This document shows positions 1 to 8,021 of a DNA stretch of 38,978 nucleotides, piece by piece. The notes under the pieces were generated by a model. That model was not told the origin of the DNA. It did no database searches and worked only from the letters and a program-made list of their open reading frames with translations. Source of the stretch: an uncultured Eubacteriales bacterium (lineage in GTDB: Bacteria; Bacillota; Clostridia; Christensenellales; UBA1242); assembly GCA_900321185.1 (NCBI GenBank), contig ONVD01000033.1:1-38978 (forward strand), in the 5' to 3' direction. Position 1 is the stretch's first letter, and each line of letters begins with the position of its first letter. The position numbers were made by a program, and so were the translations under genes.

Positions 1-1444
1 CGTCCTTCATTACAGGTGCTTTTTTGACATGTCTCGTAGTTAGCAATCTACATACTTCACCTATTGGCAAATTAATGTCCACAACCACTGCATTTTTAAC
101 CGCAACATCCCCAACTTTGAGTTGAGACAAAACCTTTAGTTGTGAGTCTAATTCGTTGTCGTGACCATTAGTTACGGCATATGCATAAGAGAATTTGATA
201 CTCGAATGATTGGTAGCAAGATAGCGTATAATATCTCCGTCGCTTAAAAAACCAGCAAATTTGCCGTCTTTGTCTACTACAGGAGCTCCGCTAATATGTT
301 TATCTAAAAATAATTTCATAGCATCTAGAATGCTGGCATCTTGTGGGATAGTGTAAATGTCGTACAGCATTATATCCTCAAGTGTTGCGTCTGTGTGAGC
401 CTCACTAATTGGTTGTGCAACTTGCTTTTTCTTGTTTGTTACAATAATGGCTAAGATTACACCAACCATACTTAACACAACCGCCAATCCGCCTACAATC
501 CAAAATGCATAATGTGCATCTGCGTTGTGTAATAGTGCATTATTCCCTATAACTCCAGAAATAGCAAAAGTATAAACACTAGAAAACAACGAAGAACCAA
601 TGCAACCAGCAATCTGAAAGCCTGTGCTGAGGATTGTTACGCCGTGTGGGTTTTGTTGTGGTTGCAAAAAAGATAATGCAAAACTCTGCACTGGTCCAAT
701 GATAAGGGCTGAGCCAATGACAACAAAGGCATACAAAACACCAATAACAAAGAATTGTGAGTCAATGAATAATGATAAAAACAATAAAAATATAGCCATA
801 ACCACAAAGCCTGTGATTAGCAAACCTCTTGCTCCATGTTTGTCAAAAATGCGTCCAGCAAATGGAGCGACAATGCATGCAAGCAACGTAGCGGGGAAGA
901 GTGTCAATGACGCTGTCAAGGGTTGGGCCCCTAATACAGATTGCATATATTGTGGCAATAAAATATTCATTGCAAAGATGATGATTAACGCTAACATATT
1001 GAGAATAACACCTATAGTGAATGGCATAACTTTAAGCGGACTAAGGTTGATGAGCGGGTCCTTTAGATGTTTTTGCCTAATGCAAAACAGTACTAGGCAC
1101 AAGACTCCGATAGTCAATATTATAATGGCAAGCCACCAATTAGCAAACACACTAGATACAGCGTATAGTATACCGATAAGAGCAAAACCAATAAGAATAA
1201 CGGACAAAATGTCTAATTTTAAATTTTTAAGTTCAGCAATATTACCAACAAAACAAGCACCTAAAATGAACAATAACAAAGATAATCCGCCAAACACATA
1301 AAACAATACATGCCAGTTGCCAAGGCTAAGCAACACCCCTGCTAACACTATGCTGACAGACGGCCCCAAAGTTGTCATTGAGCCCATAATACCCATGTAT
1401 GTACCTAGTTTTACTCGAGGTGCAATTTCTAACGTTATGTTCAT
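1..1444 (-). CDS. MFS transporter, C-terminal part, fused to tandem CBS domains (runs off left edge)
   Basis: Read from an ATG at 1444, this frame is open to the window edge. It encodes the remaining membrane helices of a DHA2/EmrB-like drug:proton antiporter (MGIMGSMTTLGPS, then further hydrophobic segments). A lysine-rich linker follows at about 430, then two CBS repeats (first: LYDIYTIPQDASILDAM to SGAPVVDKDG; second: VGDVAVKNAVVVDIN to HVKKAPVMKD). CBS pairs bind adenosyl ligands in many proteins, so nucleotide gating of export is a reasonable inference. The N-terminal helices lie in the adjoining frame (1441-1782). The two frames meet at an ATGA overlap and together restore the MFS motif GRVIQALGSCLMNIT. 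There is no good RBS before 1444, so this half would need frameshifting or reinitiation, or the gene is broken by a one-base deletion. Gene identity is firm; intactness is uncertain. Confidence 0.8.
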   Translation of the reverse strand, partial: MNITLEIAPRVKLGTYMGIMGSMTTLGPSVSIVLAGVLLSLGNWHVLFYVFGGLSLLLFILGACFVGNIAELKNLKLDILSVILIGFALIGILYAVSSVFANWWLAIIILTIGVLCLVLFCIRQKHLKDPLINLSPLKVMPFTIGVILNMLALIIIFAMNILLPQYMQSVLGAQPLTASLTLFPATLLACIVAPFAGRIFDKHGARGLLITGFVVMAIFLLFLSLFIDSQFFVIGVLYAFVVIGSALIIGPVQSFALSFLQPQQNPHGVTILSTGFQIAGCIGSSLFSSVYTFAISGVIGNNALLHNADAHYAFWIVGGLAVVLSMVGVILAIIVTNKKKQVAQPISEAHTDATLEDIMLYDIYTIPQDASILDAMKLFLDKHISGAPVVDKDGKFAGFLSDGDIIRYLATNHSSIKFSYAYAVTNGHDNELDSQLKVLSQLKVGDVAVKNAVVVDINLPIGEVCRLLTTRHVKKAPVMKD

Positions 1445-1782
1445 AGACAAGAACCCAATGCTTGGATAACTCGTCCCATTAACAAAACTACAAAAGTATT
1501 GGCAAGCATACATACCAAACTACCAACAATAAAGCATGATACAGTTAGCAAGAATAATACTTTTGTCGGCACTTTGCGATACAAAAACGCTGACACAGGC
1601 ACCATAACGGCGGCACCCAGCATATATGCTGTAGCTAACCATTGTACAGTGTTAAACTCCACACCTAAACTCTCGGCAATTTTAGAAAAACCCACATTTA
1701 AAAATGTTTCGTTGAATGTTGCCAAAAATGCCGAAAAAGCACATACAACAAACATAAGTACAGAACGTTGTTTAGTAGTCAT
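1441..1782 (-). CDS. MFS transporter (DHA2-like), N-terminal part, frame ends at ATGA junction
   Basis: The start MTTKQRSVLMFV at 1782 has a clear AAAGGAG site 7 nt upstream. About 113 residues hold the first three to four helices, the family motif LATAYMLGAAVMVPVSAFLYRKVPTK (loop 2-3 region) and GRVIQALGSCL. The frame then stops at TGA (1443-1441), where a typical DHA2 protein continues through GxxLMxxM. The downstream frame, one base back, continues the protein without a gap. This is either a recent frameshift, an assembly error, or a programmed -1 event. No classic slippery heptamer is seen. Expression is probably controlled by the attenuator-like leader just upstream (1806-1851). Confidence 0.8.
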   Translation of the reverse strand: MTTKQRSVLMFVVCAFSAFLATFNETFLNVGFSKIAESLGVEFNTVQWLATAYMLGAAVMVPVSAFLYRKVPTKVLFLLTVSCFIVGSLVCMLANTFVVLLMGRVIQALGSCL

Positions 1783-1805
1783 AAAAAATCTCCTTTGGAT
1801 ATTAA

Positions 1806-1851
1806 AAAAACAAAACAAAAAAAAGAAAAACGGTAGTGCATACTACCGTTT
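1806..1851 (-). terminator. Terminator hairpin in the leader of the MFS gene (possible attenuator)
   Basis: On the minus strand a perfect 10-bp stem (AAACGGTAGT / ACTACCGTTT, loop ATGC) is followed by a long T-rich run. It sits only about 10-15 nt before the MFS ribosome binding site and downstream of a good promoter (1909-1937). Any transcript from that promoter must therefore pass this terminator. The leader also contains AAAAACG (1890-1896), complementary to the CGTTTTT in the 3' arm, a candidate antiterminator pairing. It could instead simply end the upstream 2167-3051 transcript. Confidence 0.7.
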
Positions 1852-1908
1852 CAATTAAAAACAAACCCCTAAGATTTGCTTATTTGTGTCGTTTTTAGCG
1901 TAAGTATT

Positions 1909-1937
1909 ATTTTAGGCTTAAAATTACAAAAAGTCAA
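1909..1937 (-). promoter_or_regulatory. Sigma-A promoter for the MFS-CBS gene
   Basis: Minus strand TTGACT, 17-bp spacer, TAAAAT. The predicted start near 1902 gives a leader of about 120 nt containing the terminator hairpin at 1806-1851. Confidence 0.7.
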
Positions 1938-2166
1938 CAAATTTTTAACAAAAATTACAGTTTTTGCAAAAACGTTAGCCAAACTAAGAATAATCTTTTG
2001 GTAACCAAACACAAGAGATGTAATTTCACAAGGACAAAAAGAGTGTGCCACAATGTCACTTTTTAAACAACACTATTTGATAACGAGTTGTTTTTATTTG
2101 GCTAATAGAATGTACAAAATTTGTTTGTTGTGCTTGTTCTTTAAGCGCTTGTTTGTTAAAATGCTT

Positions 2167-3051
2167 TTACAGACTGTTTTTGATTACAAATTTAATTTCG
2201 TCATCTTTGTTCACAAATTCGAAATCTGAGGCACCAATATCTTTTAGAGTGTAGGCAAAACCTTTGTTTTGTTCGTTACCAATGAGTCCGTTGACGAAGT
2301 TTTCGCCAATAATTTTATTTACATCATTACTTGTGCCAGTGTTTAACAATGCGTTCAACAGAGTGAAGATTTCGTCAACTTTGTTTTGCTCTAAGGTGTT
2401 TAGGATGAGTGAACTAGATGCTACTGTGTAACTAAATGCACTAGAGTTTTTGGTAACGATTACGGTCGAACTTATATAGATTTTTTCGGGCATACGAGAT
2501 TTTAACATAGAAAGTGGGAAAGAGTTCATCTTTGTAGTTAACTGTTCCAAACTAAGGCTAGCAACGATGTTAAATTTAACTGTGTTTGCAGTTGTATCTA
2601 GGTCACTAAAAGCGACTTGAAGCAACTCAAAGTCATAGTCCTTAAGACTGATAGTTTCGCTACCTAGTGTGATACTTAGGTCGTTATCTCGCAAAAATAT
2701 ATTCATAATGGCACATACTTGTTTGTCTGTAAATGTCATATCTTGGAGCATTATAGGTAATGTAACAGTGTCATTTAGTTGATAGTCGCCGTTTTCATCC
2801 TGAGTAAAAAGTCCAACAACGCTGGCGTTGGCAACTTGCACAGCGCTGTTTGTATCCTCGTCTGTTATTTGTTTGGGTGCAATTATTGTAGTATCCACTG
2901 TTTTACTCAGTTCATTTACAGATGACATTATACTAAAAATATTAACCTTGTACTTTGCGTACGCAATTCCCCATGCACAACCAACCGCGATGGCAAGTAT
3001 TAATAAAATTGTAATTAATAAACGTAAAATTACTTTTAAAACAATATTCAT
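2167..3051 (-). CDS. Membrane-anchored extracytoplasmic protein of unknown function
   Basis: 294 aa. It starts with a clear RBS (AAAAGGAG then ATG at 3051) and its own promoter (3070-3098). Residues about 5-32 form one strong membrane helix (LRLLITILLILAIAVG), followed by a polar, mostly beta/alpha domain expected outside the cell. The region FTDKQVCAIMN and the later SLSLEQLTTKMNSFPLSML followed by beta-like strands faintly recall YpmS/DUF2140-type anchored proteins, but this is an impression, not an assignment. There are no catalytic motifs and few cysteines. It stands alone between the ATPase pair and the MFS leader. Confidence 0.75.
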   Translation of the reverse strand: MNIVLKVILRLLITILLILAIAVGCAWGIAYAKYKVNIFSIMSSVNELSKTVDTTIIAPKQITDEDTNSAVQVANASVVGLFTQDENGDYQLNDTVTLPIMLQDMTFTDKQVCAIMNIFLRDNDLSITLGSETISLKDYDFELLQVAFSDLDTTANTVKFNIVASLSLEQLTTKMNSFPLSMLKSRMPEKIYISSTVIVTKNSSAFSYTVASSSLILNTLEQNKVDEIFTLLNALLNTGTSNDVNKIIGENFVNGLIGNEQNKGFAYTLKDIGASDFEFVNKDDEIKFVIKNSL

Positions 3052-3069
3052 GGCAAACTCCTTTTGACC

Positions 3070-3098
3070 ATTATATTATATTCTTTGAGAATTTACAA
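3070..3098 (-). promoter_or_regulatory. Promoter of the 2167-3051 gene
   Basis: Minus strand TTGTAA, 17-bp spacer, TATAAT, followed by the AAAGGAG site of the gene. The leader is short. Confidence 0.6.
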
Positions 3099-3372
3099 TA
3101 TCTTCAATCATGATTTTGTGATATATTTTGTAATATCTTTGATATATTTTTATATTTCGTCTATATGGGTTAGATTAAAATTAATTTGGTTTAAGAATAT
3201 TTTATATTTGTAACAAAACAGACATTGCTTAGTATTAATTGTGTCTAAGTTTTGGTATTAAGATATGTTTTGATATTTTGAGTTGATTTTGAGCGTTAGA
3301 TATTTTTGTTTTTACAAAATAATATATGATGGAGGTGTCATGACAAAAGAGTTGTGTATCTAGTCAATATCT
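3099..3372. other. AT-rich intergenic stretch between the yhaN-like gene and the 2167-3051 gene
   Basis: Very AT-rich, with no terminator that I can defend for the yhaN-like gene. The only translation-like signal is a plus-strand GGAGG followed at 3340 by a 7-codon open frame (ATG to TAG at 3363). No other structure is seen. Confidence 0.5.
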
Positions 3373-5706
3373 TTAATAAACACGGCTAGGATGGCAAGCA
3401 AAATATATTATTTGTCGTTCTTTAGAGATGTTTTTTATTAATTCTAGACCGTTGTGTGTATTTTGTTCATCTAAGTTAATGAATGGGTCATCTAGTATAA
3501 CTATGGGTTTTTCGCTTGGAAATATCGCATCTACCAAAGCAAAACGCATACACAAGTCTACAATATCTCGATAACCTGCGCTAAGATATTTTTTGTCACG
3601 TTTTGCACCCTCTGCCTCAAATTGTACATCTAGGTCTGTGTTGATACTGACTGTATTTAAACGATTATTGGATAACAAGTTAGCATAATGTAAAAAACTT
3701 TTTGTAATAGGTGATAGATATTTTGATGTCAACGCTTCGTTAGCAGATTTCAAAAAGTGCAACACGTTGTCTAGCACCTTTACTTCGTAAATTATGTTTG
3801 ATTCGCGTTCTTTGAGAGTGGCAATCTCTTGCTCGTATGCACCTATATTGTCTACTTCTGTACTCAAGCTCTTGATAATTGCCAAAGTTTGTCCGTGAGA
3901 GGTATTAAGATTTTTTAACTCATCTGACAATATTATCTTTTGCTCATTTAGAGTCTTGACCTTATCTATGTCTGTTTGTGTGATTTTTTGTTGTTCGTCT
4001 ATGCCTTTTTGTTGTATATATGTCTGTAGTGTTTGATAACTTTGGATTTTTTCCTTATCTAGACGCTCCAGGTCATTTAATTTTTGTTCTATGATATTTA
4101 GCATATGCTGATATCCTGAATTTGTGTCATCAAAATACTGATTAAAAAATTTGTCCAAGGCGTTCTTTACCAACCCTACATCTTTAGTTAAATTGGCTTT
4201 GTTTTGCTGATATTGAGCCTCTCGCTTTTTAAGAGTATTGAGGTTGTCTTTTTTACTACGGATGTTGGATAGGTCATACAAAGGTGACGAGGTAGGTGTC
4301 AAGAACATTTGCAAAAAATTGTTTAGTTGGCTTTTTAGCCCATCAATCTCAGATTGTAGCCTTTGTTGGTTTTTGTCAAATTCATCTGATTTACGTTGAT
4401 TATCTATCTTTTGGTGAGTGAGTAAGGCTTGTTGTTTTTGTTGGTTGTTATGCCAAGTTATGCCACCAAAAACACCACAGCCAAACCCTAATACCATGAT
4501 AATGCTACCTACAATCCAATTTGCTACCACTCCCAAACACAACCCTAGTACTAGTGTCACTATACCTAACAAGACAAAGTATATAGAGTAATTTTTGGTT
4601 TTTTGTGGTATACTTTCGCTAAGAATATTTGGTGTAACCATGGTGTCTAGTTGTTTTTCTAGTTTGTCTATTTGAGCACATTTGCTAGCATAGTCATCTA
4701 ACTCAGTCTCTGTAGGAATATGCATTTTAAAAAAGTTTTGCAAGTATTCTAGTTCGGTGTTATCTATATCATTAACAAGGCCGTTTAGGAGGGCTTGTTT
4801 TTCATTGTAAGTGTTGATTTGATTTTGTATATCTTGTGTAGTGGCGTAATCTAATGGTTGCCCTTTAAAGAAAGCAAGGTCTTTTGAATATTCATTTTTG
4901 ATACGTTCTAGATTTTGCTTTAAACTCTCATAATGTTCAATTTCTGCGTTTTTGGCGTGCGCTTTTTCGAGGGCGGAAATTTGTTTTTCGAGTTCTGCTA
5001 GTTGGTGTTGTTTTTGCACAATTTGTATTTTTTGTTCGTCATATTCTTTTTGCTTGGATTCGAGTTCTAATTTTTTGTTAAGAGCATTGCTAAGTTTGAG
5101 GTTTTCGTTCTCTATCTGTGCCCTTACTTCCTCTATTTCACCGCCTTTACCGCGATAGAGTTGTTTTTCTTTTCGGCGTTCGTTAACAAGTTCTTGTGCA
5201 CGTTCAAAATTGCTTTCATTTTCGTTTTGCAGTAGGTTACCAAGTCTTGCTTTTACACTGTCGCCAAGTTCAGCGTTAAGTTGCCCTTGAGAAATATATG
5301 TACTGCGTTCAAAAGTGTCGGCGTTAATGCCAAAATATTCTTCCATAATATTAGGAGAGTAGTCTTGGGCAATATTGTTGGTAGATAGGTCATACAAGGT
5401 GGCACTGTCTTGATTTTGTTTTGCTCCAAACCAGCGTTCTAGTCTGTATGCTTTATTATTCAGCACAAATTCCACATAGCCACCAAATTTAGTTTTGTTC
5501 CATGGTAAATATTTTAGGCGGTCATTTTGGTCAAGGTCTCGTTTGGTTGTCGTGTTTAGTCCAAATAAAATCGCTTTGACGAAGTCAGCAAGGGTAGATT
5601 TGCCCCAACCGTTGGGCTGATTAATGGTATTGAGCCCACTATTAAAATCTAGAGTGACATCGTGCAGTTTACCAAAATCTTGAACGTGGCATTTGGTTAA
5701 TTGCAT
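3373..5706 (-). CDS. YhaN/SbcC-like AAA ATPase with coiled coils and a central membrane hairpin
   Basis: 777 aa, an SMC/Rad50-type ATPase. The N-terminal half-domain carries the P-loop PNGWGKST (about residues 31-38). Long coiled coils flank a strongly hydrophobic segment at about 372-418 (two helices, FVLLGIVTLVLGLCLGVV then IVGSIIMVLGFGCGVFGG). The C-terminal half has the ABC-type signature YLSAGYRDIVDL (about 697-708) and Walker B PIVILDDPFINLDE. A membrane segment inside the coiled coil is characteristic of YhaN rather than SbcC. Its start overlaps the phosphoesterase stop by one base (TAATG), so the two are translationally coupled. By analogy with SbcCD/Rad50-Mre11, the pair probably processes DNA ends or structures, here perhaps at the membrane (inference). 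Confidence 0.9.
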   Translation of the reverse strand: MQLTKCHVQDFGKLHDVTLDFNSGLNTINQPNGWGKSTLADFVKAILFGLNTTTKRDLDQNDRLKYLPWNKTKFGGYVEFVLNNKAYRLERWFGAKQNQDSATLYDLSTNNIAQDYSPNIMEEYFGINADTFERSTYISQGQLNAELGDSVKARLGNLLQNENESNFERAQELVNERRKEKQLYRGKGGEIEEVRAQIENENLKLSNALNKKLELESKQKEYDEQKIQIVQKQHQLAELEKQISALEKAHAKNAEIEHYESLKQNLERIKNEYSKDLAFFKGQPLDYATTQDIQNQINTYNEKQALLNGLVNDIDNTELEYLQNFFKMHIPTETELDDYASKCAQIDKLEKQLDTMVTPNILSESIPQKTKNYSIYFVLLGIVTLVLGLCLGVVANWIVGSIIMVLGFGCGVFGGITWHNNQQKQQALLTHQKIDNQRKSDEFDKNQQRLQSEIDGLKSQLNNFLQMFLTPTSSPLYDLSNIRSKKDNLNTLKKREAQYQQNKANLTKDVGLVKNALDKFFNQYFDDTNSGYQHMLNIIEQKLNDLERLDKEKIQSYQTLQTYIQQKGIDEQQKITQTDIDKVKTLNEQKIILSDELKNLNTSHGQTLAIIKSLSTEVDNIGAYEQEIATLKERESNIIYEVKVLDNVLHFLKSANEALTSKYLSPITKSFLHYANLLSNNRLNTVSINTDLDVQFEAEGAKRDKKYLSAGYRDIVDLCMRFALVDAIFPSEKPIVILDDPFINLDEQNTHNGLELIKNISKERQIIYFACHPSRVY

Positions 5707-6773
5707 TATTCTCGCGCCTCCTTAATGATTTTTAGTCCAGCAGTCATTATATCTTGTTTTTCTTGGTCAGATAAATTACTGTCTTCTACTTGACGCAAAA
5801 ATTCTCCTACAAGAGAAACTTCGTTCTTGTAAGTTTCTGGGGATATGTAGAGTGATGTTTCGTCCTTTACATCTGCATAAAAAAATTTGTTTTCTAATTG
5901 ATGTTGGAGCATAGATGTATTTTTGTCCGTATCCAAAGTGTATTCACCAGTAAGTATTAACCTAACAATGTTGTTGGCACCGATGTTAGCAACGCTAGCA
6001 TTGCATTTTTGAGATATATCATAAAAACTATACAACCCTGTTATGTCTACTTTAATTTCGATATATTCACGTTTCATAAACGGAACAAAGGTAGAATGTA
6101 GTTTTTTGTCGTGAATATCTAACAATACAAAACCTTTTGGTCCACATTCGTCAAAACCACGTCCTTCTAGACAGCCCGAATACGCATACACTCCGCGATT
6201 GTCTAATTTTTCTTGCTTGTAGCTGTGGATATGTCCAAGTGCAAGATAGTCTATATATTTGTTTTGCAATGCTTTTAGATTGATAAGTTCGCCGTCCGCT
6301 TTTTGCCCAACAAATTCTTGTCCGTGCAAAACCACGATATTAAACTTATCTGGATTAAGTTTGAGACCTTGGTAGTCTGAGTTATCCAATTTACCTTCTT
6401 TGCCAGTTATGACCACATCTTCTGGACATTCAAAACTTTTCCATTCAGCACCAAAGTTGCGTAAATTTTGTGGTAATTGGGCTTTTCGTAGTAATGAATC
6501 TTTGTCGTGGTTACCACATAGATAAACAAAAATAATGTCACTATATCCATTAATTACATCTAGAATATGCTCGCGCGTGTTGTATGTGGCAGTGTCAGTA
6601 TCCAAAAAGTCACCTGCGATAATGATTACATTGACACCATTTGTCCTTGCGTATTCTGCAAGCCTGTCAAAATTGTACAAAATCTCGTCACGTCTAATTT
6701 TTGCCTTTGACGCATCTAATCTTGATTCCATTTTGGACCCCAAGTGTAAATCTGCACAGTGAATAATCTTCAT
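5706..6773 (-). CDS. YhaO/SbcD-like metallophosphoesterase (Mre11 family nuclease partner)
   Basis: 355 aa from the ATG at 6773, chosen over longer frames because TTTGGAGG lies just upstream and the protein then begins MKIIHCADLHLGS, as family members do. The calcineurin-like metal-binding motifs are in order: DLH (residues 8-10), GDFLD (about 53-57), GNHD (about 88), HGQE (about 149) and GHIH (about 180). The C-terminal 120 residues form the capping/partner region. It is the first gene of a two-gene operon with the YhaN-like ATPase and has its own promoter at 6792-6820. Family function is metal-dependent DNA exo/endonuclease activity driven by the partner ATPase. Confidence 0.92.
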   Translation of the reverse strand: MKIIHCADLHLGSKMESRLDASKAKIRRDEILYNFDRLAEYARTNGVNVIIIAGDFLDTDTATYNTREHILDVINGYSDIIFVYLCGNHDKDSLLRKAQLPQNLRNFGAEWKSFECPEDVVITGKEGKLDNSDYQGLKLNPDKFNIVVLHGQEFVGQKADGELINLKALQNKYIDYLALGHIHSYKQEKLDNRGVYAYSGCLEGRGFDECGPKGFVLLDIHDKKLHSTFVPFMKREYIEIKVDITGLYSFYDISQKCNASVANIGANNIVRLILTGEYTLDTDKNTSMLQHQLENKFFYADVKDETSLYISPETYKNEVSLVGEFLRQVEDSNLSDQEKQDIMTAGLKIIKEARE

Positions 6774-6791
6774 TCGTTGCCTCCAAAAAAT

Positions 6792-6820
6792 ATTATACCA
6801 CACCGCTATATTTATGGCAA
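6792..6820 (-). promoter_or_regulatory. Promoter of the phosphoesterase-ATPase operon
   Basis: Minus strand TTGCCA, 17-bp spacer, TATAAT, placing the transcript start only a few bases before the GGAGG site. The predicted leader is very short. Confidence 0.75.
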
Positions 6821-6905
6821 TCTCTTGGGCAAAAATCTCGGGTTTTTCGAACGGTTGTATCTTATATTGAGTGGTAATAATACTATCCGAATGTATGTTT
6901 TGGAG

Positions 6906-7165
6906 TGCATAGCACCTATTCTTAGTACATATGCATAACACCTACATATTACTGAGCGTAGTCAGCACAAACAAAAGTATAATATATTTTTGAATATGCA
7001 AATCTCAGTTTTAAATCTTTGGGACGTAAATACTACAAGTGCATAGTATTGGTAGGATAGTCTATTTAAGGTATATAACTGCATATTATACTGTATAAAA
7101 TTTAAAAAACGCGTTATAATTGCTAAAAAACGCGTTTTTATTATAAAAAATTGTTGTACTATGCA
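6906..7165. repeat. Cluster of GTACTATGCA-family repeats
   Basis: This intergenic stretch carries one exact copy at 7156-7165 (GTACTATGCA), a one-mismatch inverse copy at 7040-7049 (TGCATAGTAT), and weaker variants at 6906-6915 (TGCATAGCAC), 6932-6941 (TGCATAACAC) and 7080-7091 (TGCATATTATAC). The outer inverse pair 7040/7156 brackets the terminator at 7105-7141. The same 10-mer recurs in four other intergenic regions of the window. Confidence 0.7.
7105..7141 (-). terminator. Terminator of the rlmN-glycosyltransferase-acyltransferase operon
   Basis: AAAAACGCG and CGCGTTTTT form a 9-bp stem around a 17-nt loop. Read on the minus strand it ends in a T run just after the acyltransferase stop. 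The T/A flanks make it usable in both directions. Confidence 0.7.
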
Positions 7166-7175
7166 TTCATTTTAA

Positions 7176-8021
7176 TTAGATTTTGTAATCTAAATATTTT
7201 TTTAACTCTTGTTTAACCTCTTCGTTTTGTGTTGTATATTCTAGTTTTTGTCCATAAACCTCTTCGTATTTGTCTCTCCATAACGCAAAATTAGTGTATC
7301 TCAAAATTTCTGCATTTTCGGCTTTGGATTTTTTGGGGTCAGGATAGATTGGTGGTAAGATGTGCATGGTTAGATTATATTTTGGCAAACCATCACGTCG
7401 TGGTTTTTTGCGTGGAGCAAAGGTAATAAACATAGGTAGGATAGGGACGTTGTTTTTGGTAGCATAATAGTAAGCACCCCTTTTAAGAGGGCGAGGTTTT
7501 TTGTAATTCCACCAAAGTTCTGCCTCAGGATAGAATACAACAAAACTACCTTTGTCTAACAGTTCGGATATAGCCCGAGATAAGTTTTTGGTATTGGTTA
7601 AGGACCCGCCCAAAGGTAAAATACCACCTTGGCGCAAAAAGAATCCTGCAATACCTTTTTTGTTATTGTTTTCAGACACTGTGTAAAAAATACGTTTATG
7701 TCTAACGCTGTGAGCAATGTAAGTACAATCTAAGTCATGAATATGGTTGCAAGTGATGATTGCACTATTGATATTCTTTAGATTTTGTTTGCCAACGACT
7801 CTTAGATGAGCAATCCCAGAGAAACAGTCACCAGCAATGCGTACAACACCATGCGCCATATATGTGCCCAGTTTGTAAAAAATGTTATGCCTAAGATAGA
7901 CGTAGTCATCTTTTAATTCTGCGACAAGGTTTGGGTTGACAGGTTGAGTTGGTTGGTCAAATAACCCCAAACGTTCGTTCCTCTCAATATTACTTACTAT
8001 TTGTCTTTTCGGTATTCCCAT
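7176..8021 (-). CDS. 1-acyl-glycerol-3-phosphate acyltransferase family protein (PlsC-like)
   Basis: 281 aa from ATG 8021 (GGTGAG 6 nt upstream); an alternative start at 8033 has a weaker site. The PlsC acyltransferase signature NHIHDLD (HX4D, about residues 91-98) and the second block FVVFYPEAELWWN (in place of FPEGTRS, about 160-170) are both present. The RPLKRGAYYYATKNNVPILPMFIT block follows, as in this family. Such enzymes transfer an acyl chain from acyl-ACP or acyl-CoA to lysophosphatidate or another lysolipid at the inner face of the membrane. It overlaps the upstream glycosyltransferase by about 30 bp, so the two are likely co-translated and may act on the same glycolipid (inference). 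Confidence 0.88.
   Translation of the reverse strand: MGIPKRQIVSNIERNERLGLFDQPTQPVNPNLVAELKDDYVYLRHNIFYKLGTYMAHGVVRIAGDCFSGIAHLRVVGKQNLKNINSAIITCNHIHDLDCTYIAHSVRHKRIFYTVSENNNKKGIAGFFLRQGGILPLGGSLTNTKNLSRAISELLDKGSFVVFYPEAELWWNYKKPRPLKRGAYYYATKNNVPILPMFITFAPRKKPRRDGLPKYNLTMHILPPIYPDPKKSKAENAEILRYTNFALWRDKYEEVYGQKLEYTTQNEEVKQELKKYLDYKI

Noticed and set aside
624-1301. 225-aa plus-strand open frame
   Set aside because: It is antisense to the MFS-CBS coding region, has no RBS, and its protein is composition-biased (Asn/Lys/Ile) without domains.
1782-1843. Short frame (ATG in the hairpin loop) overlapping the MFS start
   Set aside because: No RBS; Phe-rich because it reads through the terminator T tract. 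Treated as chance.
1869-2051. 60-aa minus-strand frame
   Set aside because: No RBS; it overlaps the MFS promoter and leader.
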